Shown: positions 24,508-34,154, counted from the first letter of the stretch. The stretch is DNA of 53,853 bases from Spirochaetaceae bacterium (GCA_017622135.1 JAGARR010000031.1:1-53853), one strand, 5' to 3'. Notes: generated by a model not told the origin, from the letters alone. Made by a program: numbers and translations.

Positions 24508-25995
24508 TTACATCCTTTTCCACTGAGGGCCTTGGGGAGTGTCGATGATCTGGATTCCCCGGTCGTTCAACTGCTGGCGGATGGCATCCGCCCGTGCAAA
24601 GTCCTTTGCCTTCTTGGCGGCGGTGCGCTCATCCACCAATGCCTGAATCTCCTGGGCCTCGGGATCAGCTGCGGTGGCCTGTGCCGCCTGGACATTCTCC
24701 TGATGAAGGGTCTGGGCGCTGTCGAGAAGGCTCAGAGACAGAATCGTGTCCATTTTTTCGACTATAGCAAGTATCTCGTTTGCTGGCAACGAGTTGTCCT
24801 TGATAGCGGTTTGGAGTGCGGAAAGAGCCTGTGGTGTGGCCAGATCATTTTCCAGCGCCGCCTTGAACTTATCCAGATACTCCTGTCCCTTGGGAGAGAT
24901 ATCTACGGCATCTTTTGCAGGAATCTGGCCCTGGTTCTGCTCCACCACACGGGCCACCCGCTGCACCAGTGCCCTGCGGGCACTCTTTGCTCCCTCCATT
25001 GCTGTCCAAGAGAAGGCAACCTGGCTGCGGTAGTGGGCCCCCAGTAGGAAGAGGCGGTAGTCCAAGGGATGGAAGCCCTTGTCCACCAGGGACTGGAGGG
25101 TCAAGAAATTTCCTGATGACTTGGACATCTTGCCTGCCTCTTGGTTGTCTTCCTGCCCCTTCTCCTTGGCGATGACCAGGAATTCATTGTGGAGCCAGTA
25201 GTTCACCCAGCGTTTGCCGGTGGCACCCTCGGACTGGGCAATCTCGTTGGTATGGTGGACGGGGATGTGATCGATTCCACCGGTATGGATGTCGATCTGC
25301 TCTCCCAGATACTTCATGCTCATGGCGGAGCACTCGATGTGCCAGCCGGGATAGCCCCGTCCCCAGGGAGAGTCCCACACCAGGGCTTGGTTCTCGAACT
25401 TGCTCTTGGTGAACCACAGCACAAAGTCCTGGGGGTTCCGCTTGTTCTGGTCAATGTCAATGCGGGCACCGGCCTTCAAGTCATCCAGATTCAGGCAGGC
25501 CAGCTTTCCGTAGTCGGGGAAGGTGGACACGTCATAGTAGAGGTTGCCGCCGGACAGATAGGTGTGGCCGTTGGCCTCAAGCCGCTTTATCAGGTCGATC
25601 ATGTCCTGGATATGCTCGGTGGCCTTGCATACAATGTCGGGACGGCGGATGTTGAGGCGGTCAATGTCGTTGAAGAAGGCGTCGGTGTAAAATTGTGCGA
25701 TTTCCAGCACAGACTGCCCCCGTTGCTTGGCAGTCTTCACCATCTTGTCCTCCCCCTCGTCATCATCACCGGAAAGGTGGCCAATGTCGGTGATGTTCAT
25801 GACGTGGGTGATGTCATAGTTCAGATAGCTGAGGGTCTTGTCCAGAATGTCCAAGAAGACGTATGCCCGCAGGTTGCCGATATGGGCGTAGTTGTATACG
25901 GTGGGTCCACACCCATAAAATCCTGCCTTGCCTGCCTGGAGGGGGACAAAATCCTCCATTTTCCGTCCCATGGTGTTATATAATCGTAAAGCCAT
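24508..25995 (-). CDS. cysS: Cysteinyl-tRNA synthetase
   Basis: 495 residues from the ATG at 25995 (MALRLYNTMGRKMEDF) with GAGGG upstream; the frame continues 142 codons further, antisense to murB, and that part is not real. Charges tRNA-Cys. GCGPTVYNYAHIGN holds the HIGH motif and a zinc Cys, GWHIECSAM the other zinc ligands, and KMSKSSGNF is the KMSKS motif (about 270). The C-terminal DALR and small anticodon domains are present. Length is normal. Divergent from murB with about 70 bp between. Confidence 0.97.
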   Translation of the reverse strand: MALRLYNTMGRKMEDFVPLQAGKAGFYGCGPTVYNYAHIGNLRAYVFLDILDKTLSYLNYDITHVMNITDIGHLSGDDDEGEDKMVKTAKQRGQSVLEIAQFYTDAFFNDIDRLNIRRPDIVCKATEHIQDMIDLIKRLEANGHTYLSGGNLYYDVSTFPDYGKLACLNLDDLKAGARIDIDQNKRNPQDFVLWFTKSKFENQALVWDSPWGRGYPGWHIECSAMSMKYLGEQIDIHTGGIDHIPVHHTNEIAQSEGATGKRWVNYWLHNEFLVIAKEKGQEDNQEAGKMSKSSGNFLTLQSLVDKGFHPLDYRLFLLGAHYRSQVAFSWTAMEGAKSARRALVQRVARVVEQNQGQIPAKDAVDISPKGQEYLDKFKAALENDLATPQALSALQTAIKDNSLPANEILAIVEKMDTILSLSLLDSAQTLHQENVQAAQATAADPEAQEIQALVDERTAAKKAKDFARADAIRQQLNDRGIQIIDTPQGPQWKRM

Positions 25996-26065
25996 AAGCC
26001 CTCGCTTTTTCTCCTGAATTAAGTTATAATAGTAGGAAAACCAAGAGGTTATCCGAGATATTCTT

Positions 26066-27025
26066 ATGTATAATGTACGGAAAATAGAAGAAAATATCAA
26101 TATGCGGGGAGAATTCCAAGGGCTTTTTTTGTTTGATGAGCCCTTGTCCCCTCGAACCACCTTCAAGGTGGGTGGGGGTACTCCTTTGCTTATAGAGCCA
26201 CAGGATGAAACATCATTTCTCATCATTCTGGAGGAACTAGAGCGGCTTGCCATTCCCTTCTTTGTGCTGGGTGGAGGTTCCAACCTGGTGGTTCCCGATG
26301 AGGGGTTGCCCTGTCCGGTGATTTCCACCAAAAGGCTGGACAGAATCTTTCTGTCCCAGGATGGCCGCCGCTTGGTTTGTGGGGCTGGCTGCTCCTGGAA
26401 GCAGGTGATTGATTTCTGCATCGAGAATAAGCTGGGAGGATTGGAGAATTTTTCCGGGCTACCTGGTTCCCTTGGTGGGGCGGTCTTTATGAATGCCCGC
26501 TGCTACGATCGGTCTGTCTCCGACGTGCTGCTACAGGCTCGATATGCAGGACCGGGGAGGGCAGGACAGGCTACGGTGGAGACGTACACCATGGAAGCCA
26601 GTCACTGGGACTACAAGGTTTCTCCCTTCCAGAGGGAGCTGGCGGGCAGCATTGTTCTGGAGGTGGCGTTTGCTGTGGTACCGCTGGATGACGCAGCTGC
26701 TCAGAAGATGGAGGAGAAGGCTCAATCCTTTGTGGAGGATCGCCAGAAAAAGGGTCATTTTTCCTATCCTTCCGCCGGTAGTGTCTTCAAGAACAACCGG
26801 GAGTACGGCAAGCCCTCCGGAAAGATTGTAGATGAGACAGGACTCAGGGGACTGGAGCTGGGAGGAGCGCAAGTGGCCCCATGGCATGGTAATTTTATCA
26901 TCAATAAGGGCAATGCGACGGCAGCGGATATTAAAGGATTGGTTGATCTGGTGCAAAAGACTGTATTGGGGAAAACAGGTTTTTTGTTGGAGCCTGAAAT
27001 AATTTTTTTTGATAAAAATCAATAG
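26066..27025 (+). CDS. murB: UDP-N-acetylenolpyruvoylglucosamine reductase
   Basis: 319 residues. Second step of peptidoglycan precursor synthesis, FAD- and NADPH-dependent. TTFKVGGG, FVLGGGSNLVVPDEG (FAD site), GLENFSGLPGSLGGAVFMNARCY, YPSAGSVFKN with the catalytic Ser, and LEPEIIFF with the C-terminal Glu. The start is uncertain: the ATG at 26066 has no strong ribosome site, and the ATG at 26102 (MRGEFQG) would fit the family N-terminus as well. A TATAAT box lies at 26025-26030. Confidence 0.96.
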   Translation: MYNVRKIEENINMRGEFQGLFLFDEPLSPRTTFKVGGGTPLLIEPQDETSFLIILEELERLAIPFFVLGGGSNLVVPDEGLPCPVISTKRLDRIFLSQDGRRLVCGAGCSWKQVIDFCIENKLGGLENFSGLPGSLGGAVFMNARCYDRSVSDVLLQARYAGPGRAGQATVETYTMEASHWDYKVSPFQRELAGSIVLEVAFAVVPLDDAAAQKMEEKAQSFVEDRQKKGHFSYPSAGSVFKNNREYGKPSGKIVDETGLRGLELGGAQVAPWHGNFIINKGNATAADIKGLVDLVQKTVLGKTGFLLEPEIIFFDKNQ

Positions 27026-27078
27026 TTCAGGTGAAAATAAACCGACAATCTAATGCAGGGGAAACTTCTGTCTGTTGA

Positions 27079-27108
27079 TTGACAAATATTGTTCCTACTC
27101 TATATACT
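27079..27108 (+). promoter_or_regulatory. Promoter of the double cNMP-binding gene
   Basis: TTGACA (27079-27084), 18 bp, TATACT (27103-27108); an overlapping TATATA gives a 16-bp spacer. GGAGG follows at about 27122, before the ATG at 27135. Confidence 0.75.
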
Positions 27109-27134
27109 GAATGTAGTATAGTCGGAGGCAAGCC

Positions 27135-28319
27135 ATGTTGCAGCTTTCATTAGTAAATTTTAGTAAAAATTCCTATCTCATCGTAGAAGGCAAGCCCAAT
27201 AGTGATAGATTTTATATCATCAGGACTGGTACTGTCACCTGTGTACGTTCTCGTCCTGGTGTAGCCCCCATACGCCTTGGTCCCGGTGACTTTGTAGGCG
27301 TTGTTCCTTGTATGTCTGGCCATGTTCAGTATGAGACAGTGATTGCAGAGACTGACGTGGTGGCCATTGCAGTCCGCAAGGACCAGTATCCAGACTTGAT
27401 CCAAAGCAATGCGCCGGTGGCCTTGAAGACAATTCGTACCTTTGCCAATAAAATGCGCACCATGAACGAGCAGTTAACCCAGCTTGCTCTGAAGAACATT
27501 TCCGTGGAGTCTCCTGAGCAGATGTTCTTTGTGGCCAGCTACTACGACAAGGTGGGGTGCTTTGACCCTGCCGTGTTCGCCTACTACCAGTATATCAAGG
27601 CTTGCCCAGAGGGGCTGAACGTGGAGGTGGCCAAGAAGCGTTTTGTGAGGCTCAAGCCCAATTCCCACGCCGTCCACTTTGAGCCCTCCGCTGACACTAT
27701 TCGTAGCTATCCCAAGGGAACCATGATTTTCTCCGAGTGCCAGAGTGGCCAGGATATGTTCATCATTCAGGAGGGCCAGGTTAAGATAACCAAGATTGTC
27801 AACAATACTGAGGTTATTCTTGCAGTGTTGAAGAAGGGTGACTTCTTTGGGGAGATGGCTCTGCTGGCAGACACTCCTCGTTCTGCCAGCATCCTTGCCT
27901 TTGAGGACTGTCAGCTGATGGTGGTAAATCGCAAGAACTTTGAGCAGATGGTCACCTCCCAGCCCCAGTTTGTGTCTCGACTCACTGTCACCCTTTCCGA
28001 ACGGCTGTGGAGCATGGAGCGGCAGTTGAACAATGCCTCCATTGAGAATCCCGTTCACAAGATGGTGGATATGCTGGCTCTCCAGCTGGAAAAGGAGAAG
28101 TTCGTTCCTCCTGCGGCTGGCAAGGTGCCCCGTCAGTTCGACTTGACACCAAGCGACGTGGCCAATATGTGTGGAGTTCCCTACGAGAAGCAGCGGCTTA
28201 TTGTGGATGCCTTCCTGCAGCAGGCTCCTGTCCGTCTTGATGTCAACGGAAAGATTTTTGCTCCTGACTGTGTGGAGATTGTGAAGGCAGCTGTCTTCTA
28301 CCGCAAGCAGTTGTCCTAG
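27135..28319 (+). CDS. Protein with two cyclic-nucleotide-binding domains
   Basis: 394 residues. The first cupin-like CNB domain (about 12-100: NSDRFYIIRTGTVTCVRS, LGPGDFVGVVPCMSG) lacks a clear phosphate-binding cassette. The second (about 190-305) has GQDMFIIQEGQVKI, LKKGDFFGEMALLADTPRSASILA, a full FGE-AL-PRSA phosphate cassette. A winged-helix-like C-terminal part (FDLTPSDVANMCGVPYEKQRLIVDAFLQQ) may bind DNA in the manner of Crp. It could be a cAMP- or c-di-nucleotide-responsive regulator. GGAGG precedes the ATG; the next gene follows after 9 bp. Confidence 0.87.
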   Translation: MLQLSLVNFSKNSYLIVEGKPNSDRFYIIRTGTVTCVRSRPGVAPIRLGPGDFVGVVPCMSGHVQYETVIAETDVVAIAVRKDQYPDLIQSNAPVALKTIRTFANKMRTMNEQLTQLALKNISVESPEQMFFVASYYDKVGCFDPAVFAYYQYIKACPEGLNVEVAKKRFVRLKPNSHAVHFEPSADTIRSYPKGTMIFSECQSGQDMFIIQEGQVKITKIVNNTEVILAVLKKGDFFGEMALLADTPRSASILAFEDCQLMVVNRKNFEQMVTSQPQFVSRLTVTLSERLWSMERQLNNASIENPVHKMVDMLALQLEKEKFVPPAAGKVPRQFDLTPSDVANMCGVPYEKQRLIVDAFLQQAPVRLDVNGKIFAPDCVEIVKAAVFYRKQLS

Positions 28320-28328
28320 GAGGAAAGG

Positions 28329-28880
28329 ATGTCTACACGGAAAAGTCTTTTGGGAAAGAATGTAATCTGCCTTGCACTGGTACTGTGCTCCGGCTGGCTT
28401 CTGGCTGCTTCCGATGGAGCCCTTCCAGGGGGCTATAGCTCAGTGGTGCTGGGCATGTCGGTGGATGCGGCAAAAAATGCCCTCATGGAAGATCCTGCCT
28501 ATGGATACCGTGGAGATCGGGATGTTTCCCTGTTGCCTGGGGACAATAGAACCCTCATCTCCACCTATGGGATTCACTTCTTCAACGAGTGCTGGTTCCA
28601 ATTTGACAACGACCGTCTGTACATCATCACTCTGAACCTGAACAGGGAGCGGGTGGACTACTACAGTGTCTTCAAGTCCCTCTGTGACAAGTACGGGCAG
28701 CCAGACAGCCTTTCTCCCCAGAAGTCCGAGTGGCGTGACGGCTCGGTCATAATGTCCTTGGAGCGGCCCCTTACTCTGAAGTATACCGATGAGGGAATCT
28801 TCCAGGAGCTGCAGGACACCTCTAACGTGAATCTCACCAAGGAAGAGGAAAACCGCCGTAATTTCTTGGAAAGCTTGTAA
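28329..28880 (+). CDS. Exported protein, unknown function
   Basis: 183 residues. A signal peptide (KNVICLALVLCSGWLLAASDG, cleavage about residue 27) is followed by a compact domain with VVLGMSVDAAKNALMEDPAYGYRG and WFQFDNDRLYIITLNLN, a strand-helix pattern seen in small periplasmic proteins, and a charged C-terminus. I do not recognise the family. AGGAGG lies just before the ATG and the gene is 9 bp behind the cNMP-binding gene, so they are probably co-transcribed. Confidence 0.8.
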   Translation: MSTRKSLLGKNVICLALVLCSGWLLAASDGALPGGYSSVVLGMSVDAAKNALMEDPAYGYRGDRDVSLLPGDNRTLISTYGIHFFNECWFQFDNDRLYIITLNLNRERVDYYSVFKSLCDKYGQPDSLSPQKSEWRDGSVIMSLERPLTLKYTDEGIFQELQDTSNVNLTKEEENRRNFLESL

Positions 28881-28953
28881 TTATAGCCATTTTTCGACTG
28901 CTGGGGCCGCAGGTGCAATGTGGTTCAAGTAGGGAAGTGGAGGAAGTACTATC

Positions 28954-29427
28954 ATGAAATATGTTCCGAAAAAAAGATTTTTTTTCTCTGTGCTGTTCCT
29001 TGTGGGGATGGTTTTCCTCCTTTCCTGCAAGGAGGATGCTCGTCTTGCGACCACCGACATTACGATTATCCGCCAGGATGGCCAGGAGGTGTCTGTGGTG
29101 GCAGAGGTGGCCGACAGGGAGGAGACACGAAACCGTGGGTTTATGGAGCGGGAAGTGATTCCCGATGGCACCGGCATGGTCTTTGTCTTTGACCGGGATC
29201 AGGTCTTGAGCTTCTGGATGAAGAATACCCCTCATCCCCTGTCCATCGCCTACATTGACTCCACAGGAAGGATCCGTGATATCTTCCACATGACACCCTT
29301 CAGCATGGCAAGCTGGACTAGTACCGTATCTGTCCGTTATGCACTGGAGGTTCCCCAAGGCTGGTTCGAGAAGGTTGGTGTTGGAATTGGCGACAAGGTG
29401 GTGATTCCAGGAAAGACTTCCCGCTGA
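28954..29427 (+). CDS. DUF192 lipoprotein
   Basis: 157 residues. Lipoprotein signal with Cys at about residue 25 (VFLLSCKED). The mature part is a DUF192 domain: ADREETRNRGFMEREVIPDGTGMVFVFDRDQVLSFWMKNTPHPLSIAYID, with the typical R-GLM/RGFM and WMKNT-PLSIAYID motifs, and an end in KVGVGIGDKVVI. Function of the family is unknown. GGAGG is upstream. Gap to the previous gene is 73 bp; no terminator seen between. Confidence 0.9.
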   Translation: MKYVPKKRFFFSVLFLVGMVFLLSCKEDARLATTDITIIRQDGQEVSVVAEVADREETRNRGFMEREVIPDGTGMVFVFDRDQVLSFWMKNTPHPLSIAYIDSTGRIRDIFHMTPFSMASWTSTVSVRYALEVPQGWFEKVGVGIGDKVVIPGKTSR

Positions 29428-29469
29428 TACAATCGGGAAGCCGCTGCCAGGTCTTTGATGTAGCGGGAA

Positions 29470-30600
29470 TTATTCCAGTTCTTCCAGCATACTGATGGCA
29501 ATCTTGTCGTTGGGGTCGAATTCCAGCACGGTGAGGAAGTATTTTCTTGCCTCCTGTGGATTTCCTTCCTTCAAGGACAGATACCCTAGGTTTGACATGT
29601 ACTTGGTGTTTTCAGGCTCCATGGACAGGGCCTCCACCAGATACTTCTTGCTCTCACTGAATTCACCCAGCTCCATGCAGCAGATGGCCAGCTCATTGAA
29701 GGTGTCTGGCTCCGTGCTGCCACACTCGATTGACTGGAGGAAGGCGTCACGGGCGTCATCCCAGCGCTGGAGTCTCCGCAATCCCCATCCCAGCAGGAAC
29801 CAGGCATTCCAGACGTTGGGATTGTTCTCAAGGAATTTACGGATTTCCTCCAACCCTTCTTCCTCCTGTCCTGCAGAAATGAGGCTGTAGGCGGACTTGA
29901 ACTGCTCGTCCTCTAGGTTCCTATTGTTGATGTCCTGCACGATTTCCTGTGCCCGCTGGCGCTTGTACTGTCCGTTTTCTCCCAGCTCCTGGTCGCTGAT
30001 GTCGCAGGTGAGGGCTAAGTACGTCTCGAAGCACTCCTTTCCCCGGGGGAAATTCCGCTGCTTCAAGAAGAAAAAGCCCGCATTGAAATAGACATCTGCA
30101 GGAGCGTTGTCGGATTCCATGATCTGGCTATAGAGCCTGTAGGCTCCGTCGTCGTAGGCGTCAGCATCCTCTGTCAAACCTGATCTACGGTAGGAGTCTG
30201 CCCGCTGGTCAAAGAAGATGGCGGCATTCAGTGTGGTAGCCATATCTTCGGGGTCTAACCCACGAAGGGCACTGAAGATTTCCTCGGCAATGTCAAAGTC
30301 CTCATTCCGAGCCTTTAGAATGGCAGCCTCCGTCAACTCACGTTTTATGTCCGGCTTTGCCTCCAGCAGGAGTTGACGATAGTAGCCCAAGTGCTGATTG
30401 TGGTGGTCATAGGCTAAAACCACAAGAATTCCTGCAAAAATCATTTCCGGTGTCAGCTGGGTGAGGTCAAAGTCGCCCTCCAGGGGCCGTTGTACCGGCA
30501 AGGGAATAGCAGGTTGTACCTGCAGCTTGTATGCAGACAAATCTACATCCTCTGGGAGGGTAACGAAGAGAAGGTTATCCAAGGGACTTGATGGTGTCAT
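29470..30600 (-). CDS. TPR-repeat protein
   Basis: 376 residues. Several tetratricopeptide repeats from about residue 85 to the end, e.g. NAWFLLGWGLRRLQRWDDAR, FNELAICCMELGEFSESKKY and YMSNLGYLSLKEGNPQEARK, in sequence order. The N-terminal ~50 residues are an extended segment with LPLPVQRPLEG. No signal peptide. It probably mediates protein-protein contacts. It is 9 bp downstream of the PilZ gene and likely in one operon, so it may be a partner in cyclic-di-GMP output. AGGAC precedes the ATG. Confidence 0.85.
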   Translation of the reverse strand: MTPSSPLDNLLFVTLPEDVDLSAYKLQVQPAIPLPVQRPLEGDFDLTQLTPEMIFAGILVVLAYDHHNQHLGYYRQLLLEAKPDIKRELTEAAILKARNEDFDIAEEIFSALRGLDPEDMATTLNAAIFFDQRADSYRRSGLTEDADAYDDGAYRLYSQIMESDNAPADVYFNAGFFFLKQRNFPRGKECFETYLALTCDISDQELGENGQYKRQRAQEIVQDINNRNLEDEQFKSAYSLISAGQEEEGLEEIRKFLENNPNVWNAWFLLGWGLRRLQRWDDARDAFLQSIECGSTEPDTFNELAICCMELGEFSESKKYLVEALSMEPENTKYMSNLGYLSLKEGNPQEARKYFLTVLEFDPNDKIAISMLEELE

Positions 30601-30609
30601 TATGCTGTC

Positions 30610-31632
30610 CTATGCAGTTGTGGTTGCTTGTGGATTCTGTACTGCTGCTACAGGCTTGCTTGCTGCAGCTTGTGGTGCTGCCGGGGCAGTAGTAACGGCG
30701 GGTTCCTGCTGGGGTGGTCTACTACTCAGCGGTACCATGGGTTTTGCCTGGCTCTGACCACCGGTACCGATGCCTCTTGGAGTGGCAGAAACTGCGGAGG
30801 CTGTTACCGGGGCAGAGTGATAGGTGGACAACTGGGATTTCCTCAAACCTGTCAGATAATTGTTGATGTGCAGCTTGTAGGTTATGGGAATCTTTGTGGC
30901 ATCATACTGGATGCAGACCACGATGATGTCCTTCCTGCCTTGGGCTATGTCCGTCTTGACAACGCAGGCCGGCAACGAGATGACTTCATGGGGGTCATCA
31001 AATTCCAGTCGAAGGATTATGTTCTTGTTAGTGAGGAACTGGGCCACTCCCAACAACAAAATTTTGGCGCCGGAAAAGGAGATGTCCCGGACAATGCAGT
31101 GTCGGGGAACATTGTCCACGAATATAATAGAATCTGCCTTTGCGAGGTTGAGCTTTCGCATTGAGTCTTCGGTGAGGGGGATGCGTTCATCTCGCCGTCG
31201 CAGGGCATTGGTGTTTGCCTCCAGCAGACGGCCGATGAGTTCGATGAGGTCGTCTGGTGGACGCTGGATGTAGGTGAGGTTGACGATTGCCAAATCAGAG
31301 GACTCCATGTAGGGGACTATATCTTGGACACGGGCACTCACAAAGAAGCTGATGGGTTGCTTGTCACTCTGGGAAAAACAGAACCTGAGGTTCACTGTTC
31401 CCTTTTCCTTGGAAAGACGAGCGTATGCTCCACCCTTGGAACCGATAATAATCTTGGCTCCCAAGAAAGAGGTGGAGTTAATTATGCATGGCCATTGTGA
31501 GTCAGTGCACTTTACGTAAACCTGGCGAGGATCCATGTGGAGGGTCTTGATAACTTCCTTTGAAAAAGTAACCTCTGTGTCACGATACAGTTCATAATAT
31601 CTTGTCAATTGCTGAGATGTTACAATACCCAT
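30610..31632 (-). CDS. PilZ-domain cyclic-di-GMP receptor
   Basis: 340 residues from the ATG at 31632 (MGIVTSQQLTRYY); an ATG six codons earlier overlaps the promoter region and is less likely. An N-terminal domain of about 135 residues precedes a PilZ domain: RRRDER (about 145-150) supplies the arginines and RDISFSGAK (about 182-190) the D-x-S-x-x-G turn that bind c-di-GMP. The tail (about 275-340) is low-complexity Ala/Pro/Gln/Thr. PilZ proteins often act on motility in spirochaetes. Coupled to the TPR gene 9 bp downstream. Leaderless by promoter position. Confidence 0.88.
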   Translation of the reverse strand: MGIVTSQQLTRYYELYRDTEVTFSKEVIKTLHMDPRQVYVKCTDSQWPCIINSTSFLGAKIIIGSKGGAYARLSKEKGTVNLRFCFSQSDKQPISFFVSARVQDIVPYMESSDLAIVNLTYIQRPPDDLIELIGRLLEANTNALRRRDERIPLTEDSMRKLNLAKADSIIFVDNVPRHCIVRDISFSGAKILLLGVAQFLTNKNIILRLEFDDPHEVISLPACVVKTDIAQGRKDIIVVCIQYDATKIPITYKLHINNYLTGLRKSQLSTYHSAPVTASAVSATPRGIGTGGQSQAKPMVPLSSRPPQQEPAVTTAPAAPQAAASKPVAAVQNPQATTTA

Positions 31633-31638
31633 GAGATA

Positions 31639-31667
31639 ATGATAGTCCATTATCCATGATTGGTCAA
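31639..31667 (-). promoter_or_regulatory. Promoter of the PilZ-TPR operon (leaderless)
   Basis: On the minus strand TTGACC (31667-31662), 17 bp, TATCAT (31644-31639), then 6 nt to the ATG at 31632. Confidence 0.7.
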
Positions 31668-31675
31668 TCGATATT

Positions 31676-32656
31676 TTAATGAAAGGTCAGGGCAAATCCC
31701 AAAATATTTGCTGCCCTGCGGTGCTTCTTGCCAGTGATTTCCTTACCCTTAATGCTCAATGCTGCGGAGCTGCCACCGTCCATCTGGAGGGCGTTCCAAG
31801 CCCCCGCTGCCTCTAGAATCAGGGCCGTTTCCTCGTAGGTGAGACCGAGGCTTTCCTTTTTGTTTTCTCCTTCTATATATAAAATAAGGAGATATCTTTC
31901 ATCTTTGGTGATTCCCAGGGCTGTCCTGGAATCAAGGCTGCAGGCTGGGAAGTCTTGTATTTCTCCCTCCTGGATGATGGTGAAGAATCCTCCGAGCGCC
32001 AATTCTGTTTCTGGCGGGTACGTGGTCTGGTCCCTGATGATGGCGGCTCTAAGTGTATGCTCTTGGGGCCACAGACAGATGGCACTGTAGCGGGAAAGAG
32101 GCGGGGAAAGGATCTGTCCCTGATGGATGTACAGCCCGGTGATCTGACGCTTGGGAGACAGCCATGTGAGGGGAGTTTTGAAGGGGGTGGCGTTCACTGT
32201 TACCAGCAGCGGTGAATCCTGCAGCTCTGTCTCCTGTAGGAACTGATAGGTTGTCTTGCCATTGAATTTGCCTTGTGAGTCCATGTGCTGGGCTGTGGGA
32301 TAGGCCAGGGGAACCAGGTTGGGGCAGTGGAGATCGATGGAGACAAGGTGCCACCGCAGTGGAGCACGGTTGGCAGTGTAGTTGGTGTAGGAGATGCCCT
32401 CGGCTATTTCCTCCCAGTTCCAGCTGGTGGCATCTCCGGTGGTGAGGCTAAGGGGAGGATGAAAGTCCATCCCATGCCGTACGTGGGTGACCTGGTTGCA
32501 CTGGTAAAGCTGGCTGTTTTTTTGTAGGGTGGAACAGGAGGTAAGCAGACCTGTCAGGAGGCTTACGAGTACGGGGAAAAGCAGTGTCAGGGAAGAAAAA
32601 ATCAAGGGCCGTCTGAAGAAGGTTCTCCAAACAGCCCCGTATAAATTAGTAGGCAT
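31676..32656 (-). CDS. Phosphodiester-glycosidase (NAGPA-like) lipoprotein
   Basis: 326 residues from the ATG at 32656, overlapping the rpsU stop by 11 bp. Basic start, hydrophobic core, then lipobox LLTSC (Cys near 41). The mature domain has [12 protein letters not shown], a [22 protein letters not shown] segment, [21 protein letters not shown], and ends in [17 protein letters not shown], the DGG-SS motif of the NAGPA/DUF2233 family. It would act on sugar phosphodiesters at the cell envelope. Probably translated from the rpsU transcript; no separate promoter seen. Confidence 0.85.
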   Translation of the reverse strand: MPTNLYGAVWRTFFRRPLIFSSLTLLFPVLVSLLTGLLTSCSTLQKNSQLYQCNQVTHVRHGMDFHPPLSLTTGDATSWNWEEIAEGISYTNYTANRAPLRWHLVSIDLHCPNLVPLAYPTAQHMDSQGKFNGKTTYQFLQETELQDSPLLVTVNATPFKTPLTWLSPKRQITGLYIHQGQILSPPLSRYSAICLWPQEHTLRAAIIRDQTTYPPETELALGGFFTIIQEGEIQDFPACSLDSRTALGITKDERYLLILYIEGENKKESLGLTYEETALILEAAGAWNALQMDGGSSAALSIKGKEITGKKHRRAANILGFALTFH

Positions 32657-32858
32657 TCCTACCACCAGAAGACTTGCGGTTCTTCTTCATCAGCTTGCGC
32701 TGAAGGGTCTTGTTCTTGCGGTTCTTGATGGTGGAGGGCTTCTCAAAGTACTCCCGCTTCTTGTACTCACGGATAATACCTTCCTTTTCCACCAGACGCT
32801 TGAAGCGCTTGATTGCTTTTTCCAGATTCTCGGAATCATCAACTGTAATATGTGCCAT
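32646..32858 (-). CDS. rpsU: Ribosomal protein bS21
   Basis: 70 residues ([19 protein letters not shown]). Small basic 30S protein with the usual [24 protein letters not shown] core and a Lys/Arg-rich tail extended by [17 protein letters not shown] lies 5 nt before the ATG at 32858; the longer upstream frame is antisense to asnA and rejected. Own promoter at 32901-32929. The stop overlaps the start of the glycosidase-like gene. Confidence 0.97.
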   Translation of the reverse strand: MAHITVDDSENLEKAIKRFKRLVEKEGIIREYKKREYFEKPSTIKNRKNKTLQRKLMKKNRKSSGGRNAY

Positions 32859-32900
32859 TATACTCACCTCCCTCCGGAACCTAACCGCCAGGATTTTGCA

Positions 32901-32929
32901 ATTATGCCAGAATGGCGGATGGTTGTCAA
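32901..32929 (-). promoter_or_regulatory. Promoter of rpsU
   Basis: On the minus strand TTGACA (32929-32924), 17 bp, CATAAT (32906-32901). Confidence 0.8.
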
Positions 32930-33059
32930 TTGATTTTTGTGTTGTTGTGATGTTTTGGTAGAAAAAAACATAAAAGCGAAGGGGATTCATCCACTTTACA
33001 AAGGTTTTATGCAGGTGTATAATCCAGCAATCCATTCTTTTTTTTTCAAGTAGGAAACT

Positions 33060-34097
33060 ATGTCTCAACTTGCCATTCCAACGAACTACAAGCCCCTGCT
33101 CTCCGTCCGGGAGACGGAGCACGCCATTGTCATGATAAAGGACTTCTTCCAGCTGGCCCTTTCCACAGAGCTGAATCTCACCCGGGTCACTGCACCCCTC
33201 TTTGTTCCCAAGGGAACTGGACTCAACGACGACCTGAATGGGGTGGAGCGGGCCGTCACCTTTCCGGTGAAGGATATGGACGACACTCCCATGGAGATCG
33301 TCCACTCCCTGGCAAAGTGGAAGCGGGTAAAGGTGACGGACTTGGAGCTGCCGGCGGGTTTTGGCATCTACACCGACATGAACGCCATCCGCAGTGACGA
33401 GGAGCTGGACAACACCCACTCCCTGTATGTGGACCAGTGGGACTGGGAGCTGGTGGTGGGGGAGGAGGACCGTACCATCTACCTGCTGCGGGATGTGGTG
33501 AAGCGGATCTACCGCTGCCTCAAGCGCACCGAGTTCTTCATCTACGATAGATACGACTGCATCAAGCCCATCCTGCCGGAGGAGATTACCTTCATCTTTG
33601 CGGAGGACCTGCAGAAGTCATATCCCGGCCTCACTGCCAAGGAGCGGGAGAATCTGGTGGCGGAAAAATACGGCGCCGTGTTCATCATCGGTATCGGTGC
33701 TCCCCTGGCGGATGGCAGGCCCCATGACGGCCGCGCCCCCGACTATGACGACTGGATTACCGAGACGGGAGACGGCCACCGGGGACTGAACGGTGACCTG
33801 ATTGTGTGGAACCCTGTGCTGAAGTGTGCCTTTGAGCTTTCCTCCATGGGAATCCGGGTGTCGCCGGAGTCCCTTCTGGCCCAGCTGGAGGCTCGCAATT
33901 GCCTTGAGCGAAAGGAGTTGTACTTTCATTCCCGGCTTTTGTCCGGTTCCCTGCGTTTTACCATGGGTGGTGGTATCGGCCAGTCCCGGCTGTGCATGTA
34001 CTTCCTGAGGAAGGCCCATATCGGCGAGACTCAGGTGAGCGTGTGGCCGGACTCCATGCGCAAGCAATGTGCGGAGGCGGGAATCGCCCTGCTGTGA
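33060..34097 (+). CDS. asnA: Aspartate-ammonia ligase (AsnA-type asparagine synthetase)
   Basis: 345 residues. Makes asparagine from aspartate, ammonia and ATP; class II synthetase fold. Characteristic stretches: [74 protein letters not shown], and the ATP-site end [26 protein letters not shown]. Length matches the family. AGGA precedes the ATG. Followed by a good terminator, so a single-gene unit. Confidence 0.97.
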   Translation: MSQLAIPTNYKPLLSVRETEHAIVMIKDFFQLALSTELNLTRVTAPLFVPKGTGLNDDLNGVERAVTFPVKDMDDTPMEIVHSLAKWKRVKVTDLELPAGFGIYTDMNAIRSDEELDNTHSLYVDQWDWELVVGEEDRTIYLLRDVVKRIYRCLKRTEFFIYDRYDCIKPILPEEITFIFAEDLQKSYPGLTAKERENLVAEKYGAVFIIGIGAPLADGRPHDGRAPDYDDWITETGDGHRGLNGDLIVWNPVLKCAFELSSMGIRVSPESLLAQLEARNCLERKELYFHSRLLSGSLRFTMGGGIGQSRLCMYFLRKAHIGETQVSVWPDSMRKQCAEAGIALL

Positions 34098-34103
34098 TCT
34101 GAT

Positions 34104-34145
34104 GGCCCCGAAGGAACCTCCTCTGGGGCCTTGTTTTTGTTTTGG
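34104..34145 (+). terminator. Terminator after asnA
   Basis: GGCCCC (34104-34109) pairs with GGGGCC (34125-34130), followed by TTGTTTTTGTTTT. Confidence 0.85.
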
Positions 34146-34154
34146 TGGTTGAAT

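Noticed and set aside
25996..26421. 142-codon N-terminal extension of cysS
   Set aside because: Antisense to murB, before the family's normal N-terminus, which has its own ribosome site.
32859..33419. 187-codon extension of rpsU
   Set aside because: Antisense to asnA; bS21 is about 70 residues and has a strong Shine-Dalgarno at its own ATG.
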